Under the pieces are notes generated by a model. That model had not been told where the DNA came from. It worked only from the letters and a program-made list of their open reading frames with translations, and searched no databases. Positions 34,328 through 42,969 of a DNA stretch of 64,000 bases are shown piece after piece. Position numbers and translations under genes: made by a program. The first letter of the stretch is position 1, and the number at the start of each line of letters is the position of its first letter. Source of the DNA: Phycisphaerales bacterium (GTDB taxonomy: Bacteria > Planctomycetota > Phycisphaerae > Phycisphaerales > UBA1924); contig JAJDDM010000080.1 in assembly GCA_029260315.1 (NCBI GenBank), forward strand, positions 1 to 64,000, given 5' to 3'.

Positions 34328-35233
34328 CTACCCCTCCGACACCGCATAAGGCATGAGCGGCACCTCGATCCAGCGGAGGATCGCGATGAGCCCCCAGAGC
34401 AGCCCGAGCGCCATCAGCAGGCTGAGCCAGCCGCTGATATCGTGCAGAAACCCGGCCATCTCGTGATCGAGATACCCGTAGAAAAGTACCGTCGGGACCA
34501 GGCGCAGCACGTTGACCACGACCGCGATCAGCGGCGATATGGCCAGAATCAAGAGGCGAACGCTCAGCCTCATCTGCACCGTGAAGACAAACGCGTAGGC
34601 GATCAGCGCCATCGCCGCGACCATCCGCATGCCATTGCACGCCTCGGCGACGGCGACGGTCTGACCATTAATGGTCAGCGAATTGCCCACGCGCGTCACC
34701 GGGGCCCCGAACAGATCCATGAAGAAGTATGTTGCCCTTGCCGAGGCTTCCTGGAGCGGGAGCGCGATCTCTACCCGCAACCTCCCGGGGACCGGCAACA
34801 AGAACGCGAGGGCGCCGAACGCGGGTGCGAGCCGCCACGCGGCTTGGATCCCAACGATGCTCAGGATTGCGCCGATAACCATCGCGATCCCGCCCCCGTG
34901 CCAGAACACCTGGTAGCCGTTGGCAAAGCCGTACCGGGCCATCGCGTAGCCGCCCAGGACTACCAGCGGGCCGACCCAGAGGTGGCGCTGCTCCCACCGC
35001 CGAAGCCGCTCACGACGATGCCAGGCAAGCCAGGCGGCGATCGGCAAAGCGAGCAGCACATGAGACTGCTCGTCCACCTCCCACCCGAGTGTGAAGATGT
35101 CCACCCAGATCGGCCACGACGCTGCTACCGCGAGCGTGGTCAGAACTCCCAGGGCAATCGCCATGCGAGGCGGAATCCACCGCCGGACTGTTGTCCGCTG
35201 CTCGTGGTTTCTTTGGTCCGTCTCGACCGTCAT
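34328..35233 (-). CDS. xrt: Exosortase (PEP-CTERM sorting transpeptidase family)
   Basis: 301 residues with about eight membrane helices. The catalytic triad of the family is complete: Cys199 in VAEACNGMR, Arg244 in NVLRLVPTV and His264 in FLHDISGW. It should cut the C-terminal sorting signals of exported proteins, five of which are encoded in the window with a PLPS/PTP box. It is coupled to the nucleotidyltransferase-like gene upstream (ATGA overlap) and to epsI downstream, within an EPS operon as is usual for the family. The subtype cannot be named without a search. Confidence 0.93.
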   Translation of the reverse strand: MTVETDQRNHEQRTTVRRWIPPRMAIALGVLTTLAVAASWPIWVDIFTLGWEVDEQSHVLLALPIAAWLAWHRRERLRRWEQRHLWVGPLVVLGGYAMARYGFANGYQVFWHGGGIAMVIGAILSIVGIQAAWRLAPAFGALAFLLPVPGRLRVEIALPLQEASARATYFFMDLFGAPVTRVGNSLTINGQTVAVAEACNGMRMVAAMALIAYAFVFTVQMRLSVRLLILAISPLIAVVVNVLRLVPTVLFYGYLDHEMAGFLHDISGWLSLLMALGLLWGLIAILRWIEVPLMPYAVSEG

Positions 35234-36171
35234 GGTCTGGTTCCTTGGGCGGACCCGTCGCGTCGAGCATGGCTCGATCGCCGAAGAACTCGATCCACGA
35301 CCTGCTCGGCGCGTTCGATCACCTCGCCCTCACACACGATCGAGCGGGCCACGATGGCCCCTGCTCGAACAACTACGCCGGCCTGAAGCACCGAGTCCTC
35401 GACGTGCGCGCCGTCTTCCACCACAACCCCCGGTCCACGGACCGTCCAATGCTCGCCGTCTCCGGTCACCCAGACGGAATCGAGCGAATCGCAGCGTTCG
35501 GCGCCGAGCGCGGCGAGTCGTGCCGCGCCGAGAAACTCCTGCGGCGTACGGAGCGGCAATGCGCCGCGCCCGCCAAGCTTGAAGACCTCAACCCGCCCAA
35601 CCCGTTGGATCCGCGGCAGCCACTGCTCCTTGAGATCCATGAAGCCACGCGATGGGACCAGATCGATCGCCTCCCGCTCGATGGCATAGATGCCCGCGGG
35701 CGTGCCGTCGGGGTTCATCGCCACCGTGGCGAGCGAGCTCGTCTCCCGGTGACGCTCCATGATCGCGTTCAGGGTGTCATCGAGGTAGCGCGCGCCCTCG
35801 AGCACGAGAACCGTGCCTTTTCCAAGTTCGTGTGCGGCGTCGCGTACAACGCCGCCCGGACCGCGATAGGGGTCCGGCTCCAGCGCAAGTTGCGCGGGAG
35901 TCGCTTCCAGCCTCGGCGTGGGGCACGCGTGTCCCGCCACCACGCGGACAAGATCCGGGTCGTCCATCACGTCGCCCAGTTTTCCGATCCAGTGATCGAT
36001 GACTCTGGAGCGGTCGGTGATGTACAGATCGAGCGTCGCGATCCCGGTCGACTGCATGAGCGCAGAGGATCGCAATCCGCCCGAGAGGATGATCGCGCAC
36101 GCACTCTTCCACGCGCCATCCAGCATCGTCGCCGAGTACAGATTTTCAGGTTCGACAGATCCCACTCGCAT
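35230..36171 (-). CDS. Nucleotidyltransferase-like protein with degenerate active-site loop
   Basis: 313 residues. An N-terminal Rossmann-like fold begins CAIILSGGLRSSALMQSTG at residues 25-43, where sugar nucleotidyltransferases have GGxGTRLxPLT, so the triphosphate-binding loop is changed. The C-terminal part (VVVEDGAHVEDSVLQAGVVVRAGAIVARSIVCEG) is a left-handed beta-helix of hexapeptide repeats, as in GlmU/Rml-type enzymes. It is first in the exosortase operon and coupled to it by ATGA. It may be a regulatory or scaffold relative rather than an active NDP-sugar synthase. Start chosen for GGGAG upstream. Confidence 0.68.
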   Translation of the reverse strand: MRVGSVEPENLYSATMLDGAWKSACAIILSGGLRSSALMQSTGIATLDLYITDRSRVIDHWIGKLGDVMDDPDLVRVVAGHACPTPRLEATPAQLALEPDPYRGPGGVVRDAAHELGKGTVLVLEGARYLDDTLNAIMERHRETSSLATVAMNPDGTPAGIYAIEREAIDLVPSRGFMDLKEQWLPRIQRVGRVEVFKLGGRGALPLRTPQEFLGAARLAALGAERCDSLDSVWVTGDGEHWTVRGPGVVVEDGAHVEDSVLQAGVVVRAGAIVARSIVCEGEVIERAEQVVDRVLRRSSHARRDGSAQGTRP

Positions 36172-36325
36172 CGCGCTCCCACCACGGCACATTATTGGTC
36201 ATGAGGACGAGGAAAACACCCCAAGACCCGTGCCGAACCGCACAATCTGCCCTCCCCATCGGCCTAGTGCGGCACCGAAGCCACTTGCACCTAGAAGCGG
36301 GTGGGTGCTTTCGAGCGATGGTCCA

Positions 36326-37669
36326 TCACGCCCGGAGGAGTCTACCAGATACCTCGTGTTTGTACGAACGCATTGCATCACGGGTGTCCACGATCAGGCG
36401 GGCGTGATGGGCTAACGCCCGATAATCAAACGCCGCGTGGTCTGTGGAGATCAAAATGGCATCGAATGACGCGATCGACTCCGGCGTGAGTTCGACGCTC
36501 TGGAGGGCCAGGTCGTGTTTGCGGACCGGGACCGTTCGGGGGATGAATGGGTCGGAATACTCGACCCTTGCGCCGAGGTTCATGAGCCGCTCGATCAGCT
36601 CGAAGCTCGGGCTCTCGCGGGTGTCGTCGATGTTGGGCTTGTAGGCGAGGCCCAAAACGAGCACGCTGGAGCCGCGGACAGCCTTGCCCTCTTCGTTGAG
36701 CGCGAGGGTGAGGCGCTCGATCACATACTCGGGCATGCGGGTGTTGACCTCGCCGGCGAGCTCGATGAAGCGGGTGGGGCGGTTGACCTCGCGGGCCTTC
36801 CAGGTGAGGTAGAACGGGTCGATGGGGATGCAGTGCCCGCCGAGACCCGGGCCGGGGTAGAAGGGCATGAAGCCGAATGGCTTGGTGCTGGCGGCGCGGA
36901 TGACCTCCCAGACGTCGATGTCCAGCTCGGTCAGCACCATCTTGAGCTCGTTGACCAGGGCGATATTGACGGCGCGGAAGATGTTCTCCAGGAGTTTGGC
37001 GGCTTCGGCGACCTCCGGGCTACTCACCTCGACGACGTGTTCGACGCCTCTTCGATAGAGAGCCGCGGCAATCTTGGTCGAGCATTCGTCCATTCCCCCC
37101 ACGAGTTTCGGGATGGAACGCGTGCTGTGAGACGCATTTCCGGGGTCCTCGCGCTCAGGGCTGAACGCGACGAAGACATCGCGCCCGATCTCGAGCCCGA
37201 CGGCCCGCTCACATGTGACGCCCATCATGGCGGGCACGAACTCGTCGCGCGTGGTCGTGGGGTAGGTCGTGGACTCAAGGACGATCAGCTGGCCCGGACG
37301 AAGCGTGCGTCCGATGGACCGTGCCGACTCGAGCACGAAGCTCAGATCGGGCTCGTGATGCGGCCCGAGAGGAGTGGGGACGCAGACCATGATCGCGTCT
37401 GCCTCGCCCAGGCGCGAAAAGTCGGTGGTGGCGTGGAACCTGTTCGAACCGGCCAACTCGGCGAAGACATCGTCACCAAGATGGCGGAGGTAGTTCGTGC
37501 CCCTTTCCAAGGCGTCAATCTTCTCACCGTCGACGTCAAAGCCAAGGATCCGCAGCCCGCCTCGGTGCAGCGCATGGGCGAGCGGCAGTCCAACGTAGCC
37601 AAGGCCAATAATCCCGGCGATCGCCTCGCCTTGTCCAAGCTTCGCGTGCAGGTTCTCGTACGCGCTCAT
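36326..37669 (-). CDS. UDP-N-acetylhexosamine 6-dehydrogenase-type enzyme (WbpA/WecC/TviB group)
   Basis: 447 residues. The NAD loop is IIGLGYVGLPLA near residues 20-31, with LESTTYPTTT, the AKLLENIFRAVNIALVNE helix (Lys225), the catalytic GGHCIPIDP segment (Cys280), and VLGLAYKPNIDDTRESPS. It oxidises a UDP-sugar at C6 to the uronic acid, most likely UDP-GlcNAc or UDP-ManNAc by overall resemblance. It gives an acidic sugar for the EPS. It overlaps the preceding small ORF by ATGA. Confidence 0.92.
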   Translation of the reverse strand: MSAYENLHAKLGQGEAIAGIIGLGYVGLPLAHALHRGGLRILGFDVDGEKIDALERGTNYLRHLGDDVFAELAGSNRFHATTDFSRLGEADAIMVCVPTPLGPHHEPDLSFVLESARSIGRTLRPGQLIVLESTTYPTTTRDEFVPAMMGVTCERAVGLEIGRDVFVAFSPEREDPGNASHSTRSIPKLVGGMDECSTKIAAALYRRGVEHVVEVSSPEVAEAAKLLENIFRAVNIALVNELKMVLTELDIDVWEVIRAASTKPFGFMPFYPGPGLGGHCIPIDPFYLTWKAREVNRPTRFIELAGEVNTRMPEYVIERLTLALNEEGKAVRGSSVLVLGLAYKPNIDDTRESPSFELIERLMNLGARVEYSDPFIPRTVPVRKHDLALQSVELTPESIASFDAILISTDHAAFDYRALAHHARLIVDTRDAMRSYKHEVSGRLLRA

Positions 37670-37857
37670 GGCTGGTCCGCTCCTTGCTCGGTCGAGGTCC
37701 GCTCACGCCGCCGCTCGACCTTAGGAGCAGCAGGAACGGGAGGGGCCGGTTCTGGAAGGTAAATCGTCCACTCTGCCGGCGCTGCTCGCTCGGCAGCCAG
37801 GCGCGCCCTACGTTGGTCTCCAGTCGCAGAGTCCTGTGAGCACGAGGCTTCGCACAA
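37666..37857 (-). CDS. Small Pro-rich ORF, doubtful
   Basis: 63 codons from a TTG without a clear ribosome site, ending with a stop that overlaps the UDP-sugar dehydrogenase start (ATGA). The C-terminal half is Pro/Glu/Arg-rich. The coupling to the next gene is the only support; this could be non-coding DNA left after gene loss. Confidence 0.25.
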   Translation of the reverse strand: MCEASCSQDSATGDQRRARLAAERAAPAEWTIYLPEPAPPVPAAPKVERRRERTSTEQGADQP

Positions 37858-37962
37858 GTTGGATCGTCATTCCGATCGGACGTTGGATCGCCACCCGGCT
37901 GGCTGCCCTTATCGCTCTCGATGCGTCAGCAGCATCGCGCGCAGGTCTGGTCGTCGCGCAAG

Positions 37963-39240
37963 TCATTGGTCCTCCGCCGCCCCGGTGTCCTCCGTTGCGC
38001 CATTGAGGACCCTCTGGACCTCCGCGACGACCCGCTCCCGAAACACACTGAAGCTGAACCGTGTCCGTATAGTTTCGCGACCGGTCGCGGCAATCGAGTC
38101 GCGTAGCGTGTTGTCGGTGAGGAGCCGAATGCACGCCTCAGCCAGCTCTGCGTCGGAGTTGCCAACAAGGACGGACTCGTTTGCGCTGAGGTGTGGTGCG
38201 TATTCCCGAAGGGCGAATGGAGTGACAACGGTCGCGCGTCCGTGATAGAGGCTCTCCGCGACCTTAATGTTCGTCCCACTGCCGTCGTAGATAGGGACGA
38301 TCGACAATGCGGCTTGAGCGTAGGCCTCATCCAGATCCTCGATGAGACCCCGGTAGTGGACTCCGGCGGGCTCTCCCATCCGCCGGCGAGCCCCTTCGGT
38401 ATTGCCGCTGCCAACAATGTCAAGGCGAGCATCGGGCACCGCGTTCCGGACGACGGGCCAGGATAGGTGGATGAACCGCTCGAGGCCGAAGAGGTTTGGG
38501 TTGTGGCCGAGATTGCCTACGAAGAGCAGTGTTCGCGACGCTGCGTCGCTTGGCTCAGGGCTCAGATCGGGCTTGGTGTAACTCGTGTACGGCACGTTGG
38601 GTAGAAGCGAAGCACGCTCGAGCCCTGGAAAGGAACGGTGGTTCGGGTTAGCGACCCACAGCCCGGCGTATTGTTCGAAACGGGCGGGCAGGCGTGCCCG
38701 GAGCCGTCGGAGCCGGCGCTTCTCGAGTCGACTCGCAATCCCGCTCGTACGCCTGTGTTGAATAGAACGTTCGAGCATCTCCGGCTGGAGATCGTCGATG
38801 TCCAAGAGCGTGGGCGCAAGGTCGGCCGCACCAGTCTTCCCTATTATGTGGGCGTAGCGGCCAACGACGAGAGTAATCTGCTCGCGCGCGATAATCTCTC
38901 TAATCGTCTCCCGCAAATGACGCTGCGGTCGATACTCGCGATCGGCGTCGCCGATCGCTCTGGCGAGGAACTCGATACGCCTGGGATGCAAGGGGTGCAG
39001 GAGCCTGAATGCGCCGGTCTGTCCGAGTTTTCGAGGCTCAAGAACTCCGATCAGGTTGTGGGTCTTGCGAAGCGTGCGTAGGTCTTCTTCGCAGAGCGGT
39101 TTATTGTGTCCGACGACGACCGTGGCAACATCGCCAACGCTCCGGAGTGACTCGTAGAGCAGGTGATTCCGCTGCGGCGCACCGTGAAATGGAGGATGGG
39201 GAACGCCGGGGCACAGGAAGAGAATCTGCGACCTACGCAT
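37963..39240 (-). CDS. GT4-type glycosyltransferase
   Basis: 425 residues of the GT-B fold. It begins ILFLCPGVPHPPFHGAPQRN, has TLLFVGNLGHNPNLFGLERFI at the domain junction, and SIVPIYDGSGTNIKVAESLYHGRATV in the donor-binding domain with the E...G signature near residue 335. The resemblance is to EPS glycosyltransferases of the sort with N-terminal asymmetric-strand opening. The ATG lies eight bases inside the end of the preceding gene. Donor and acceptor sugars are unknown. Confidence 0.85.
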   Translation of the reverse strand: MRRSQILFLCPGVPHPPFHGAPQRNHLLYESLRSVGDVATVVVGHNKPLCEEDLRTLRKTHNLIGVLEPRKLGQTGAFRLLHPLHPRRIEFLARAIGDADREYRPQRHLRETIREIIAREQITLVVGRYAHIIGKTGAADLAPTLLDIDDLQPEMLERSIQHRRTSGIASRLEKRRLRRLRARLPARFEQYAGLWVANPNHRSFPGLERASLLPNVPYTSYTKPDLSPEPSDAASRTLLFVGNLGHNPNLFGLERFIHLSWPVVRNAVPDARLDIVGSGNTEGARRRMGEPAGVHYRGLIEDLDEAYAQAALSIVPIYDGSGTNIKVAESLYHGRATVVTPFALREYAPHLSANESVLVGNSDAELAEACIRLLTDNTLRDSIAATGRETIRTRFSFSVFRERVVAEVQRVLNGATEDTGAAEDQ

Positions 39241-40531
39241 CGCGACTCCCCGCGAGGGCATTGGTCTTCAGAAGGAGCTCGGCAAGGACCTCTGCGCTGC
39301 GGCTGGCGTAGAAGTGACCGCAGCAGTGCCGCCGGGCGGATTGGCCCAATCGGCGTGCAAGAGTTGCATCCCGTGATAAGCGCTCGACCGCATCAGCAGC
39401 CTCGGTCGGCGAGTTGGAAGGCACGAGTAGCCCGCGGACGTCGTGTTTGACGAGTTCCGGTATCCCGCCGACACGCGTTGCAACAATCGGATTCGACATC
39501 GCCATGGCCTCAATGATCGCGACGCCGAGGCCTTCCTCCAGTGAGAGATGAATATAGATGTGGGCGCGCTCGTGCTCGCGACGGACTTCAAGAGGATCTA
39601 TGGCGCCGAGCAGTTGTACACGCGTGCGGACCCCAAGCTCATCGGCAAGGTCGAGTAGGCGAGTGACATATGGTCTGCTCGTGGTGTCCCCGGCGATGCG
39701 GAGCTTGGCGTGAAGCTGTCGTCGATCAAGCTCGCCAAGCATTTGTATCGCATCCAGATGCCCCTTGCAGCCGGTCAGACGGCCGCAGCTGAATAGCCGG
39801 AGCGGCTCCGCGCCGTCCCAAGGCACATATGGGGCTGATCGCCGAAACTCCTCTGTATCGACCCCGTGCGGCGCGACTTCGACGAAAGGCGGCATCGCAT
39901 CCGGTCCAAGCAGGCGCCGTCCTTCATTCTCCAGAAACTCAGAAGCCGGCGTTATGAATGTCGCCCGACGCCATTTCGCAGTCTGGTTCGGTCCAGAGCC
40001 AACGAGTGAATGGCCAGGCGCGCAACTGTATCCAATCCGTCCGAGGCGGCTTGCAAGCAACGCGATCTGGGCGGCGTTCTCGGTAAACCCGACATGCACA
40101 TGGCTGAAGCCCCGCTCATGGCCAAGTTGCACCAGCGCGGCCGCGGGGGCGATCAAGCACAGCGAACGCAAGCGGTAGCGATTGCCGCCCGTCGATCGAA
40201 GCGCACAAGAAGCTGCCGAGGCGACTCCTGGGAGTCTCGTGAGGGTGCGCATTCGTGTCGTACGGACGAGCTCGCTGAGGTAGACCGTTTCTTGATACGC
40301 CTCCTTGAGCCAGCCCTTTGCGGCTGCGACGCCCGGGGGGGGTCGCGTAGAGATCGGCACGACGCCGATTCCGAGACCTCGGAGCTGACAAATCTCACGC
40401 CAGAAGAAGGTGTGAGTGGATCGCGGGAACTGGCCGACGAGATAGCCGACAGTGCCGTGGTACGGCGTCTCGTGGCCCGCCGCCAAGCAATCTGGCTGAA
40501 CGGCCTGATAACTCGGGGGAGCGGGGTTCAC
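39233..40531 (-). CDS. GT4-type glycosyltransferase, paralogue of 42970 and 51998
   Basis: 432 residues from a GTG overlapping the small ORF stop. The N-terminal motif QFPRSTHTFFWREICQLRG is shared with two other transferases of this locus, and the donor domain has FSCGRLTGCKGHLDAI, then HLSLEEGLGVAIIEAMAMSNPIVATRVGGIPE. This is the colanic-acid/EPS type of family 4. Exact sugar unknown. It precedes the GT4 gene at 37963. Confidence 0.87.
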   Translation of the reverse strand: MNPAPPSYQAVQPDCLAAGHETPYHGTVGYLVGQFPRSTHTFFWREICQLRGLGIGVVPISTRPPPGVAAAKGWLKEAYQETVYLSELVRTTRMRTLTRLPGVASAASCALRSTGGNRYRLRSLCLIAPAAALVQLGHERGFSHVHVGFTENAAQIALLASRLGRIGYSCAPGHSLVGSGPNQTAKWRRATFITPASEFLENEGRRLLGPDAMPPFVEVAPHGVDTEEFRRSAPYVPWDGAEPLRLFSCGRLTGCKGHLDAIQMLGELDRRQLHAKLRIAGDTTSRPYVTRLLDLADELGVRTRVQLLGAIDPLEVRREHERAHIYIHLSLEEGLGVAIIEAMAMSNPIVATRVGGIPELVKHDVRGLLVPSNSPTEAADAVERLSRDATLARRLGQSARRHCCGHFYASRSAEVLAELLLKTNALAGSRDA

Positions 40532-40716
40532 TGGAATCCTCTCCTCGGCCCGCCGTCAACAGAGGTCTCGCTCGGGCGGAAGCGGGTGACCGTGCGCTGC
40601 GGGGCGCTGCGGCGTGGCCTGGGAGTCGGACGCAGCCCGCCCATCAGCACGACACCCTCGCGCACATCGGGAGGGGCATGCGCTGGCATGGTCCTGTCTT
40701 GTGCGATGACGCACAT
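40528..40716 (-). CDS. Small hypothetical protein coupled to a glycosyltransferase
   Basis: 62 residues beginning MCVIAQDRTMPAHAPPD and ending in an Arg/Thr/Pro-rich tail. A clear ribosome site (GAGGAGATTCACA) stands before the ATG, and the stop overlaps the start of the glycosyltransferase at 39233 (GTGA). Translation as a coupled leader gene is likely. No domain, signal peptide or membrane helix. Not recognised. Confidence 0.5.
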   Translation of the reverse strand: MCVIAQDRTMPAHAPPDVREGVVLMGGLRPTPRPRRSAPQRTVTRFRPSETSVDGGPRRGFQ

Positions 40717-40890
40717 TGTGAATCTCCTCGCGATCCTGTCCTGATCAGAGGTGCGTGCTAGGCGCTCCCACAACGACTCTCGGCAAAAGGCTGTCGGCCA
40801 GATCTCGGCAGGTAGCGCGGGGCAATCGACTCCGTTTGGCAGTTCCTGCCGATTCTCCGTCCCGGCTCGTGAGGGAGTCGGTGCCGTGGA

Positions 40891-41097
40891 CTATCTCCTT
40901 CGAGCAACTCTGAGGTCGGTGGACGGGATTCCTCTGCGAATGTGCTTGCGGACGGAGCTGAATGCCGGGAATGGGACCAAAGGAACGATGATCGAGTTCA
41001 TTGTGACCACATGCCCCGGCCGGATGGGTTGATGGAGAGCGTTTCCCTGGCCGATCACATCTATCTGGCCTGACGCGATCGTGGTGAGGGCGTTCAT
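40891..41097 (-). CDS. Small hypothetical protein coupled to WecG-type transferase
   Basis: 68 residues beginning MNALTTIASGQIDVIGQG, with a hydrophobic patch MNSIIVPLVPFPAF and a basic C-terminus (KHIRRGIP...RVARRR). AAGGAG lies nine bases before the ATG, which overlaps the stop of the WecG-type gene (ATGA). A small coupled protein of the EPS operon; family not recognised. A gap of about 170 bases without a gene follows before 40716. Confidence 0.5.
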   Translation of the reverse strand: MNALTTIASGQIDVIGQGNALHQPIRPGHVVTMNSIIVPLVPFPAFSSVRKHIRRGIPSTDLRVARRR

Positions 41098-41984
41098 TGG
41101 CTGCGTTCTCCTTGAAGGTCGCTCTGTGGCTGGTATCCACGGAAGCGGGCGATGAGACTTGCGCCCATGAGGCGTATGGCGAACGGAACTCCCTCGATCA
41201 GGTATCGTCGGAATAGACGCCTTGGTTCGCTGCAAAGTCGGTGGAGCCACTCAAAGCCGATGGTACGCATCCAAGGCGGGGCCCGGCGGACGTCGCCGCA
41301 GAGGAAGCTGAAGCTGATGCCCACGCCGAGCCACCAGGCGTGGGGTAGCTCGGATCGGATGCGTTCGATCAGGCGCTCCTGCTTGGGCGAGCCGAGGGCG
41401 ACGAAGACGATGTCGGGACTGGCCGAGCGGAGCGTGCTGAGCATGGACTCCATGAGCGCTGCGTCGTCCTCGAAGCCCATCGGCGGGTAGAACGTGCCCG
41501 CGATGCGCAGGGCAGGAAACCGCCCGACGAGAACCTCGGCGGCCCGCTCGGCGGTTCCCTCGTCGCCGCCGAGCAGGAAGACCGATCGCCCGTGCTCGGC
41601 GGCGCATCGGCTGAGGCTGGAGATCATGTCCGAGCCCGCGACGCGTTCGGGCAGGGGCGTCCTTTGCAGGCGGGAGGCGACGATCAGAGGCATGCCGTCG
41701 GGCACGGACAGATCCGCCCGCTCGATCATCTCGCGATAGGAGGCGTCTCTGACGGCGCGTCGGAGGTGATCGAGGTTGGGCGTGATAACGACCCCGCCGC
41801 GGCCTTGGGCGAGCTCGCTGAGGATGTGTTCGTTGGATTGCGTCTCGGTGATCGCGTGGATCTTCACGCCCATGAGCCGGATCACGGGCAGGCCCCGGGG
41901 CCCGTCGGCGCGGTCGGCCGGCTTGGCGCTGGAGTCGAAGCCGCCACTGTCCTCGGCGTGGAGTGTCTGGCTCTGGGAGATCAC
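41094..41984 (-). CDS. WecG/TagA/CpsF-family glycosyltransferase
   Basis: 296 residues from a GTG overlapping the GT2 stop (GTGA). The family signatures are visible: TPNLDHLRRAVRD, ADLSVPDGMPLIVASRL, VFLLGGDEGTAERAAEVL, and VFVALGSPKQERLIERI, the latter typical of the N-acetylmannosaminyl-transferase family (GT26). The C-terminal part WLHRLCSEPRRLFRRYL is the membrane-association segment. The first about 38 residues are a variable extension. It probably transfers a hexosamine or its acid to a lipid-linked intermediate. Confidence 0.9.
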   Translation of the reverse strand: MISQSQTLHAEDSGGFDSSAKPADRADGPRGLPVIRLMGVKIHAITETQSNEHILSELAQGRGGVVITPNLDHLRRAVRDASYREMIERADLSVPDGMPLIVASRLQRTPLPERVAGSDMISSLSRCAAEHGRSVFLLGGDEGTAERAAEVLVGRFPALRIAGTFYPPMGFEDDAALMESMLSTLRSASPDIVFVALGSPKQERLIERIRSELPHAWWLGVGISFSFLCGDVRRAPPWMRTIGFEWLHRLCSEPRRLFRRYLIEGVPFAIRLMGASLIARFRGYQPQSDLQGERSQ

Positions 41985-42955
41985 GCCGCGGCTCCGAGTT
42001 TGTCGGACCAGCGCGTGGGCCGCTCGGGCTTGAAGCGATCGGCGTACTCGGCCTCGATGCGATTGATCGCGGCCTGCTTGCCTCGGAGCAGGGCGCTCCA
42101 TTGGTATCGTCGTAAGAACGTGCGAAACTCCGGGTCTTCGAGGCGTTCGTTGCCCCGCAGCATGCTCTGGACAAACCCCCACCAGTTGGCCAGTGCGCCG
42201 ACGACAACGGGGCGCTGCGGCAGGCGGTAGATCGCGCTGGCGGTCATATAGGCGAGGCTGGTGCCCATGAAGTGCTGGCCGAAGCCGTGGCGTTTGCGCC
42301 CGGTCCAGATGCCGACGTGGCTGGAGCCCATGGGGCGCAGGTGGGTGACGTGGATCTCGGGCTCGTCCCAGGAGCGGGCGGTCCAGCCGAGCATGCGGGC
42401 GCGGTGGCAGTCGATGCCGTCCCACATGACCTGGCGAACGAAGCCGCCGATCTGGCGGAAGCAGGTGGTGCGGTAGAACTTCATGGCGCCGACGGACATC
42501 TCGTCGCCGACGCCCTCGGAGATGAGCGTGCCGTCGGGGGCCGGGTAATAGGCCTTGCCGCTGCATGTGCCGAGGCGCGGCTGGCGGGCCATGCGTTCGA
42601 GCATGGTCTCGAAGTAGCGGGGGGGGAGTTCGAGGTCGAGCTTGCAGAGGAATGGATACTGGTCGAGATCAACGGTTTCCAGCCCGGCGTAGAACGTGTC
42701 GATCACGCCCGGGCCGACGCTGCGGGAGGCCCGCTTCTCGCGCCGGACGATCCGCAGGTACGGCAGCCTCACTCGCCAGGTCTCGAGGATCTCCGGCGTC
42801 CGATCGCTCGAGCCGTCGTCCACGACGACCCAGAGCGCCGGCGGGACGGTCTGGGCGGCGACGGTGCTCAGCGTCCGCTCGGCGAAGTCCTCCTCATCGC
42901 GCGCAGGTGTGATGAGGACGTAAGCGGGTTTCTGAGTGGGCGTGTCCTGGCTCAT
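41981..42955 (-). CDS. GT2-family glycosyltransferase
   Basis: 324 residues with the GT-A nucleotide-binding opening VLITPARDEEDFAERTLSTVAAQ and WVVVDDGSSDRTPEILE, metal-site region PFLCKLDLELPP, and MSVGAMKFYRTTCFRQIGGF. No membrane helices. The order suggests addition of a side or backbone sugar in the EPS; donor unknown. It is coupled to the WecG-type gene. Confidence 0.85.
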   Translation of the reverse strand: MSQDTPTQKPAYVLITPARDEEDFAERTLSTVAAQTVPPALWVVVDDGSSDRTPEILETWRVRLPYLRIVRREKRASRSVGPGVIDTFYAGLETVDLDQYPFLCKLDLELPPRYFETMLERMARQPRLGTCSGKAYYPAPDGTLISEGVGDEMSVGAMKFYRTTCFRQIGGFVRQVMWDGIDCHRARMLGWTARSWDEPEIHVTHLRPMGSSHVGIWTGRKRHGFGQHFMGTSLAYMTASAIYRLPQRPVVVGALANWWGFVQSMLRGNERLEDPEFRTFLRRYQWSALLRGKQAAINRIEAEYADRFKPERPTRWSDKLGAAA

Positions 42956-42969
42956 GGAGTCTGTGGAAG

